From: an uncultured Microbulbifer sp.
Lineage (GTDB): Bacteria > Pseudomonadota > Gammaproteobacteria > Pseudomonadales > Cellvibrionaceae
Assembly: GCF_913055755.1 (NCBI RefSeq)
Contig: NZ_CAJXKH010000016.1
Span: forward strand, 1 to 48,000
DNA length: 48,000 nt
Direction: 5' to 3'
Shown: in pieces, positions 42,705-48,000 of the stretch
How positions within the stretch are numbered: position 1 is the first letter of the stretch
Layout: every line of letters starts with the position of its first letter
Made by a program: the position numbers and the translations under genes
The notes under the pieces: model-generated
Told to the model about the DNA's origin: nothing
Databases searched by the model: none
Seen by the model: only the letters and a program-made list of their open reading frames with translations

Positions 42705-45317
42705 ATGAAGAGCGCACAGATACGCGAAGCATTTCTCAATTATTTTGCCGAGCAGGGCCATACCAAGGTGCCGTCCAGCTCGCTGGTGCCCGGTAACGAC
42801 CCGACGTTGATGTTTACCAACGCCGGTATGGTGCAGTTCAAGGATACCTTCCTCGGGCAGGAGTCCCGCCCGTATGTGCGTGCCGCCAGTTCCCAGCGCT
42901 GCGTGCGTGCCGGCGGCAAGCACAACGACCTTGAGAATGTCGGCTACACCGCCCGTCATCACACGTTTTTCGAAATGCTGGGCAACTTCAGCTTCGGGGA
43001 TTATTTCAAACGTGAAGCCATCCAGTTCGCCTGGCAGTTCCTGACCAAAGTGCTCGGCCTGCCGGAAGAGCGCCTCTGGGTCACCGTGCACATCAGTGAC
43101 GATGAAGCGGCGGATATCTGGCTGAAAGAAGTGGGGGTCAGTGCTGACCGCTTCTCCCGCCTGGATGAAGACAACTTCTGGCAGATGGGGGATACCGGCC
43201 CCTGCGGTCCCAGCTCGGAAATTTTCTACGACCACGGTGCAGACGTGCCCGGTGGCCCGCCCGGGTCCGACAACGACGATCTGGATCGCTACATCGAGAT
43301 CTGGAACCTGGTATTCATGCAGTATGAGCGCACCGCCGACGGCGAGCTGCACCCGCTGCCCAAGCCTTCCGTGGATACCGGTATGGGCCTGGAACGTATC
43401 GCTGCGGTGATGCAGGGCGTGCACTCCAACTACGAAATTGACCTGTTCCAGGCACTGTTGAAGGCGGCCGGTGAGGTTGTCGGTTGTGACGACCTGGAAG
43501 AAAAATCCCTGCGTGTGATCGCAGACCATATCCGCTCCTGTGCCTTCCTGATTGCCGATGGTGTCATGCCGTCCAATGAGGGCCGCGGATACGTGCTGCG
43601 CCGCATCATCCGCCGCGCCGTACGCCACGGCCACAAGCTGGGCCACGAGCAGATCTTCTTCTACAAACTGGTGGCGGCACTGGTCGAACAGATGGGCGAG
43701 GCCTACCCGGAGCTGGCCGAAAAGCAGGCGCTGATCGAAAACGCCCTGCGCAAAGAAGAGGAGCAATTTGCCAAGACCCTGGACAAGGGGATGGCACTGT
43801 TGGAAGAGGGACTGGCGTCCCTCGAGGGTACTGAGATTCCCGGTGAGCTGGTGTTCACCCTGTATGACACCTACGGCTTCCCGGTAGACCTGACCCAGGA
43901 TATCGCCCGCGAGCGCGAGCTGACCCTGGATATGGCGGGTTACGAGGAAGCCATGGAAGCGCAGCGCGAGCGCGCGCGCGCCGCGGGTAAATTCAAGATG
44001 GACTACACCGGCACTCTGGACCTGGAAGGTGCGACTGAATTCCTGGGTTACCAGTCCACTTCCGGTAGCGGTCGTATTGTCGCCATCGTCAAAGACGGCG
44101 AACAGGTGGAAAAACTGGCGGAAGGTGACTCCGGTGCCGTGGTTCTGGACCGCACACCGTTTTATGCCGAGTCCGGTGGCCAGGTGGGCGACAGCGGCTA
44201 CCTGCAGGCTGGCGAAAGCCGTTTTGAAGTGGCTGACTGTACCAAACTGGGCTCCCACCACCTGCACGAAGGTAAGGTACTCAAGGGGTGTTTGTCCGTG
44301 GGGGACAGTGTCGAAGCGGAAGTGGCTGATGATGTCCGCCAGTCTACCGCGCTCAATCACTCGGCAACGCACCTGTTGCACGCGGCGCTGCGCAAGGTAC
44401 TGGGTGATCACGTCAGCCAGAAGGGCTCGCTGGTGGATTCCGAACGCCTGCGTTTCGACTTCTCCCACCCGGAAGCGGTTACCTACAAACAGTTGCGCGC
44501 GATTGAATCCCTGGTCAACAGCCAGATCCGCGCCAACACCCCGGTCAAGACCGAAGTAACCGATATCGAGACTGCCAAAAGCAAGGGCGCCATGGCGCTG
44601 TTTGGCGAGAAGTACGGCGATACCGTGCGCGTCCTGACCATGGGCGAGCGCAGCGACAAGGGTGCGTTTTCCGTCGAGCTTTGCGGTGGCACCCATGTCG
44701 CGCGCACCGGTGATATTGGCTTGCTGCGCATCGTTGCGGAAAGCGGTATTGCTTCCGGGCAGCGCCGTATCGAGGCAGTTACCGGCGCCCATGCGCTGGC
44801 CATGTTTGACGAGGCCCAGCAGCGCCTCGACCACGCTGCCACCTTGCTGAAGGCGCGCCCGGACAACCTGGGCGAGAAAGTGGAGCAGTTGCTGGCAAAC
44901 AACCGCAAGCTGGAAAAGGAGCTGTCGCAGCTGAAGGCCAAACTGGCCAGCGGTGCCGGCGGCGATCTCACCAGCCAGGCGGTCGAGGTGGCTGGGGTCA
45001 AATTGTTGGCGGCGTCACTGGATGGCGCTGACCCCAAATCCCTGCGGGATATCGCCGACCAGATGAAGAACAAGCTTGGCAGCGGGGTCATCCTGCTGGC
45101 TGCACCCGGTGACGGCAAGGTGGCGCTGGTCGCTGCCGTGACCAAAGACCTTACCGGCCGCCTGTCTGCGGGCGACCTGATGAAGTTTGCCGCCGGTAAA
45201 CTGGGCGGAAAGGGCGGCGGTCGCCCGGATATGGCCCAGGGTGGTGGTGTGGATGTGGACGCCCTTCCCGCGCTGCTGAACGAGGTCCCGGCCTGGGTGG
45301 AAAGCTCTCTCAATTGA
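42705..45317 (+). CDS. alaS: alanine--tRNA ligase
   Basis: An 870-residue class II synthetase (876 in E. coli). Motif 1 region: [24 protein letters not shown]. Motif 2: [39 protein letters not shown]. Motif 3 region: [13 protein letters not shown]. The editing domain has [12 protein letters not shown] and [13 protein letters not shown], giving the zinc-binding HxxxH and C/H residues that deacylate Ser/Gly-tRNAAla. The C-terminal oligomerisation and DHHA1 domains are present ([12 protein letters not shown]). ATG 42705 starts the family N-terminus [19 protein letters not shown]. The order alaS-lysC-csrA-tRNA-Ser is the same as in Pseudomonas. Confidence 0.98.
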   Translation: MKSAQIREAFLNYFAEQGHTKVPSSSLVPGNDPTLMFTNAGMVQFKDTFLGQESRPYVRAASSQRCVRAGGKHNDLENVGYTARHHTFFEMLGNFSFGDYFKREAIQFAWQFLTKVLGLPEERLWVTVHISDDEAADIWLKEVGVSADRFSRLDEDNFWQMGDTGPCGPSSEIFYDHGADVPGGPPGSDNDDLDRYIEIWNLVFMQYERTADGELHPLPKPSVDTGMGLERIAAVMQGVHSNYEIDLFQALLKAAGEVVGCDDLEEKSLRVIADHIRSCAFLIADGVMPSNEGRGYVLRRIIRRAVRHGHKLGHEQIFFYKLVAALVEQMGEAYPELAEKQALIENALRKEEEQFAKTLDKGMALLEEGLASLEGTEIPGELVFTLYDTYGFPVDLTQDIARERELTLDMAGYEEAMEAQRERARAAGKFKMDYTGTLDLEGATEFLGYQSTSGSGRIVAIVKDGEQVEKLAEGDSGAVVLDRTPFYAESGGQVGDSGYLQAGESRFEVADCTKLGSHHLHEGKVLKGCLSVGDSVEAEVADDVRQSTALNHSATHLLHAALRKVLGDHVSQKGSLVDSERLRFDFSHPEAVTYKQLRAIESLVNSQIRANTPVKTEVTDIETAKSKGAMALFGEKYGDTVRVLTMGERSDKGAFSVELCGGTHVARTGDIGLLRIVAESGIASGQRRIEAVTGAHALAMFDEAQQRLDHAATLLKARPDNLGEKVEQLLANNRKLEKELSQLKAKLASGAGGDLTSQAVEVAGVKLLAASLDGADPKSLRDIADQMKNKLGSGVILLAAPGDGKVALVAAVTKDLTGRLSAGDLMKFAAGKLGGKGGGRPDMAQGGGVDVDALPALLNEVPAWVESSLN

Positions 45318-45466
45318 CCGTGCGGGATTATCGCGCCGCACCTGGTTAATTTCGGCCAATAGTTTGACTTATCAGTTGATTTGGTCGTGGTTTGGTGATT
45401 TAGTGCGCGGCACGCGCAAACCTGTTGATACCGCGCGGCAATGAAGTAGTAAGGAACACTAGATCA

Positions 45467-46705
45467 ATGAGTTTGTTCGTGCAGAAATACGGCGGTACCT
45501 CGGTGGGATCCATCGAGCGTATTGAGGCCGTTGCCGATAAGGTCGCTGCATTCAAGGCCCAGGGACACGATATGGTGGTGGTACTTTCCGCGATGAGCGG
45601 GGAGACCAACCGACTGATCGAACTGGCGCGCCAGGTGCAGGAGCATCCCGACCCCCGGGAGATGGATGTACTCGTGTCGACGGGCGAGCAGGTGACTATT
45701 GCCCTGCTCAGTATGGCGCTGAAGAAGCGTGGCTACGACGCCTGCTCCTATACCGGCGGCCAGGTCAAGATCCTCACCGACAACGCACACACCAAGGCGC
45801 GGATCCAGCGCATTGACGTGGAGCGTATGCGCACGGATCTCGATGCTGGACGCGTGGTCGTGGTTGCCGGATTCCAGGGTGTTGATGAGGACGGCAACAT
45901 CACCACTCTGGGGCGGGGCGGTTCCGATACCACCGGTGTTGCCCTGGCGGCGGCGCTGGATGCCACGGAGTGTCAGATCTATACCGACGTGGATGGGGTA
46001 TACACAACCGATCCGCGGGTAGTTGACAGCGCGCGCCGGCTGGAGCGCATCACCTTTGAGGAAATGCTGGAGATGGCCAGCCTCGGTTCCAAGGTGCTGC
46101 AGATCCGCGCCGTGGAATTTGCTGGCAAGTACAAGGTGCCGCTGCGTGTCCTTTCTACCTTCGAAGAGGGCAATGGCACACTGATCAGTCTGGATGAGGA
46201 AAGCAACGAGATGGAACAGCCCGTAGTATCCGGCATTGCGTTCAATCGCGACGAAGCAAAACTGACCATTCGCGGTGTGCCCGACACCCCGGGGGTGGCC
46301 TGTCGTATTCTTGCTCCGGTCGGGGCGGAAAACATCGAAGTTGATGTCATCGTGCAGAATATCAGTGCGGTTGACGGCACCACCGACTTTACCTTCACGG
46401 TACACCGCAATGACCTGAGTAAGGCTCGCGGGGTGCTGGAGCGTGTTGCTGCGGAGCTCGGTGCTCGCGAGGTGGTTTCTGACGACAAGATCGCCAAGGT
46501 CTCAATCGTCGGGGTTGGCATGCGTTCCCACGCGAATGTGGCAAGCCGCATGTTCGAGGCCCTTGGGGAAGACAATATCAATATTCAGATGATCACCACT
46601 TCAGAGATCAAGATCTCGGTGATCATAGACGAGCGTTACCTTGAACTGGCCGTTCGCGCCCTGCACAGCGCATTTGAACTGTCTGAACACAAGGTCACGG
46701 AATAG
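45467..46705 (+). CDS. lysC: aspartate kinase
   Basis: A 412-residue monofunctional aspartokinase that makes aspartyl-4-phosphate for Lys, DAP, Met and Thr synthesis. The kinase domain starts VQKYGGTSVGS and has VVVLSAMSGETNRLI, VVAGFQGVDEDGNITTLGRGGSDTT and TDVDGVYTTDPR. Two ACT domains follow (residues about 265-410), the usual site of Lys/Thr feedback, including VSIVGVGMRSHANVASRMF. ATG 45467 has AAGGAAC upstream. It supplies DAP for murein building, but its position reflects old synteny rather than the murein locus. Confidence 0.97.
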   Translation: MSLFVQKYGGTSVGSIERIEAVADKVAAFKAQGHDMVVVLSAMSGETNRLIELARQVQEHPDPREMDVLVSTGEQVTIALLSMALKKRGYDACSYTGGQVKILTDNAHTKARIQRIDVERMRTDLDAGRVVVVAGFQGVDEDGNITTLGRGGSDTTGVALAAALDATECQIYTDVDGVYTTDPRVVDSARRLERITFEEMLEMASLGSKVLQIRAVEFAGKYKVPLRVLSTFEEGNGTLISLDEESNEMEQPVVSGIAFNRDEAKLTIRGVPDTPGVACRILAPVGAENIEVDVIVQNISAVDGTTDFTFTVHRNDLSKARGVLERVAAELGAREVVSDDKIAKVSIVGVGMRSHANVASRMFEALGEDNINIQMITTSEIKISVIIDERYLELAVRALHSAFELSEHKVTE

Positions 46706-46860
46706 CTATAACCAGAGTGATGGTCGTCGCCGATATCCATAGCGATTCGGTTACCTGGCGTTCAGTACAACATGTTGAGATTTTCGGCGTCTGGGCGATA
46801 CTGAATAAAGTGACGGACAAGATTCTCAATTTACGGCGCCGTCGGGTTATGATGATCTAA

Positions 46861-46920
46861 GGTACGTACGAGGGATAACTGGTCGTACCAAATCACAGGA
46901 TGATCAAGGAGAAGTAGGTA
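46861..46920 (+). promoter_or_regulatory. csrA leader with GGA motifs (possible self-control)
   Basis: The leader holds an inverted repeat GGTACG/CGTACC (46861-46889) with a GGA in its loop region (AGGGATAA). Two more GGAs follow (CAGGATG, AAGGAGA), the last forming the ribosome site. CsrA binds GGA-containing leaders and represses its own mRNA in E. coli, so autoregulation is plausible here. Confidence 0.45.
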
Positions 46921-47115
46921 ATGTTAATTTTAACCCGCCGAATCGGTGAAACACTGATGGTTGGTGACAATGTGACGGTTACCGTATTGGGTGTTAAGGG
47001 CAACCAGGTGCGTATCGGGGTGAATGCGCCCAAAGAGGTTGCGGTTCACCGGGAAGAGATCTACCAGCGCATCCAGCGCGAGAAGCAATCTTCCGATGAG
47101 GGCAGTGGGGAATAA
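46921..47115 (+). CDS. csrA: carbon storage regulator CsrA/RsmA
   Basis: A 64-residue RNA-binding protein (61 in E. coli). The RNA-contacting strands are [16 protein letters not shown] and the [12 protein letters not shown] segment, both intact (L4, R6, R7 and R44-type positions). It represses or activates translation by binding GGA in mRNA leaders. Strong SD AAGGAG is present 46908-46913. It is followed by a terminator at 47140. The 46706-46860 gap holds only promoter-type sequence. Confidence 0.98.
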   Translation: MLILTRRIGETLMVGDNVTVTVLGVKGNQVRIGVNAPKEVAVHREEIYQRIQREKQSSDEGSGE

Positions 47116-47139
47116 GATCCCTGCTGCCAGCGTGTGAAA

Positions 47140-47164
47140 AAGGCCGGAAACTCCGGCCTTTTTT
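47140..47164 (+). terminator. terminator of csrA
   Basis: AAGGCCGGA-AAC-TCCGGCCTT followed by TTTT, 25 bases after the csrA stop. Confidence 0.93.
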
Positions 47165-47351
47165 GCGTCTGTACGATTTGTGAACGATCTTTAACTAAGC
47201 TCAAAAAGTTATTGATTCCCCATTGATTTTTGCCTCGCCGTTGGTATGATGCCCCCCACTTTCAGCAGCCAAGAGCAAACGCTTCTGGTTGCGAAAACTC
47301 CCAACGGCAAGGAGTTGCAGATACCGCGTGCGGGTCTGGCAGAAATTGTCC

Positions 47352-47441
47352 GGTGAGGTGGCCGAGTGGCTGAAGGCGCGCCCCTGCTAAGGGCGTATGG
47401 GTTAACACTCATCGAGGGTTCGAATCCCTCCCTCACCGCCA
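47352..47441 (+). tRNA. tRNA-Ser(GCU)
   Basis: A 90-base class II tRNA including the encoded CCA. The acceptor arms are GGTGAGG and CCTCACC with discriminator G, the anticodon GCT sits in CCCCTGCTAAGGG, there is a long variable arm, and the T-arm reads GGGTTCGAATCCC. It decodes AGC/AGU. The same tRNA follows csrA in Pseudomonas. Confidence 0.96.
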
Positions 47442-47445
47442 TATT

Positions 47446-47474
47446 TAAAGGGCTCTGCATTGCAGGGCCCTTTA
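47446..47474 (+). terminator. terminator of tRNA-Ser
   Basis: AAAGGGCTCTGCATTGCAGGGCCCTTT forms a hairpin with one mismatch, followed by AATTT. It begins 5 bases after the CCA end. Confidence 0.75.
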
Positions 47475-47497
47475 ATTTAGAAAGTATGGGGTGAGAG

Positions 47498-47576
47498 CCC
47501 TGGGGTTCGAGTCGGAGGCGCTATGCGCCGGAGACCAGCGAGCAAAGCGAAGCTAATCCCTCCCTCACCGCCATAT
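47498..47576 (+). repeat. broken tRNA-Ser 3' end with a 44-bp insertion
   Basis: The sequence GGTTCGA (47504-47510) and AATCCCTCCCTCACCGCCATAT (47555-47576) are the two halves of the tRNA-Ser T-arm/acceptor end. They are separated by 44 bases (47511-47554). The 3' half is a 22-bp exact direct repeat of 47423-47444. The inserted part holds the inverted repeat GGCGC-TAT-GCGCC. It looks like a duplicated tRNA tail hit by a small element, or an attachment-site remnant. Confidence 0.7.
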
Positions 47577-47578
47577 AT

Positions 47579-47607
47579 AAAACACTCTCAATTGAGGGTG
47601 TTTTTTT
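47579..47607 (+). terminator. second terminator after the tRNA remnant
   Basis: AAACACTCTCAATTGAGGGTGTTT forms a short hairpin followed by a long run of T. Confidence 0.8.
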
Positions 47608-47822
47608 ATGGTTGAAGCCTTGTATTTTTGAGGTTTTAACCATTGCGAACCAGGAGGTTCGGAGTCGCGAAAAAGTTTGAAAAAACTGCTTGCGGACTCA
47701 GAGGAGACTCCGTATAGTTCGCGCCCTCACTGCTTGAGCGGCAACGCAAAAGGCGGCGAGGAGGCAGGATAAGCTGTTGATTTTCAAAGGGTTTTCCCTG
47801 GAAAAGAAATTCAAATAAGCGC

Positions 47823-47850
47823 TTGCCAAGGTGGATCGGATGTGTAGAAT
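47823..47850 (+). promoter_or_regulatory. probable rRNA operon promoter
   Basis: TTGCCA and TAGAAT are spaced by 16 bases with a TG before the -10 and an ACGCATCCCAC discriminator region, the look of a growth-rate-controlled rrn promoter. The strong leader downstream supports it. The stretch 47608-47822 shows no gene I can support. Confidence 0.65.
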
Positions 47851-47856
47851 ACGCAT

Positions 47857-48000
47857 CCCACAGTGAGGGCCTGGCGCCACACTGAGTTGTTTAAAAATTC
47901 GATCAAGCAATATGTGTGGGTGCTTGCGGAGTGATGGATCGATACATCCGGTCTCGACCGGACAAAGATTTATCGGAAGCAAGTAACTCATGTCAATGAA
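47857..48000 (+). other. 5' leader of an rRNA operon (16S gene just beyond the window)
   Basis: The segment TTGTTTAAAAATTCGATCAA followed by GCAATATGTGTGGGTGCTTG (47887-47926) closely resembles the boxA and following leader of gammaproteobacterial rrn operons, where GTGTGGGCACTCG-type sequence precedes 16S. No mature 16S start is reached before the window ends. Confidence 0.75.

Noticed and set aside
42678..44834. 718-codon open frame opposite alaS
   Set aside because: Antisense shadow of a high-GC conserved gene; no ribosome site or family match.
47209..47460. Short minus-strand open frame over tRNA-Ser
   Set aside because: It covers the tRNA gene; no coding evidence.
1..48000. CRISPR arrays, prophage, insertion sequences
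   Set aside because: No repeat-spacer pattern, transposase or phage structural gene was seen in the window.

Overview
The window reads as chromosome of a marine-type gammaproteobacterium, most like the Cellvibrionales (Microbulbifer and relatives). The basis is the mix of mutS-fdxA, pncC-recA-recX and alaS-lysC-csrA-tRNA-Ser gene blocks, two large TonB-dependent receptors, and coding style. The genus is an inference; no 16S sequence lies inside the window.

Layout. 1-2.5 kb: end of a short-chain dehydrogenase, a thiolase and a quinone oxidoreductase, read rightward as an acyl-CoA/lipid type operon. 2.5-6.1 kb: a divergent ECF-like sigma factor with a one-TM partner, a DUF6116 membrane protein, SOS-controlled dinB and an AhpD-like protein. 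6.3-9.1 kb: TonB receptor 1. 9.3-14.1 kb: fdxA, mutS and ppnN, all leftward. 14.3-37.6 kb: a dense peptidoglycan (murein) scavenging locus. 37.9-40.2 kb: pncC, SOS-controlled recA, recX. 40.4-47.1 kb: glpK, a Trm112-like protein, hinT, alaS, lysC, csrA. 47.3-48 kb: tRNA-Ser(GCU), a broken tRNA 3' end carrying a small insertion, then the promoter and leader of an rRNA operon whose 16S gene would start just past the window.

The main discovery candidate is the 14.3-37.6 kb locus. It encodes nearly every step needed to eat cell-wall fragments. An Oar-like TonB receptor could import them across the outer membrane. Exported enzymes then take them apart: NagZ-type hexosaminidase lipoprotein, NamZ-type exo-muramidase, AmiD-like amidase lipoprotein, NlpC/P60 endopeptidase lipoprotein, LD-carboxypeptidase, serine hydrolase lipoprotein and a transglutaminase-fold protein. 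Inner-membrane proteins (SSS symporter, NhaC-family carrier, NagX-like protein) could move sugars and peptides inward. A sugar kinase, MurQ etherase and a dipeptide epimerase would finish the job in the cytoplasm. No AmpG, MurP PTS, AnmK, NagA or NagB is seen here, so the logic is uptake of free MurNAc rather than 1,6-anhydro-MurNAc recycling.

Regulation appears unified. A 15-bp palindrome, GGAATA-N3-TATTCC, occurs in most promoter regions of the locus (14330, 17513, 17791, 21076, 26076, 26109, 36525, 37565) and in a weaker form before TonB receptor 1 (9049). Two RpiR-family regulators in the locus share an identical 19-residue HTH segment, so both probably read this one operator, while their SIS ligand domains differ. 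The locus sits between mutS and pncC, genes that are close neighbours in Pseudomonas, which suggests it was inserted or assembled there.
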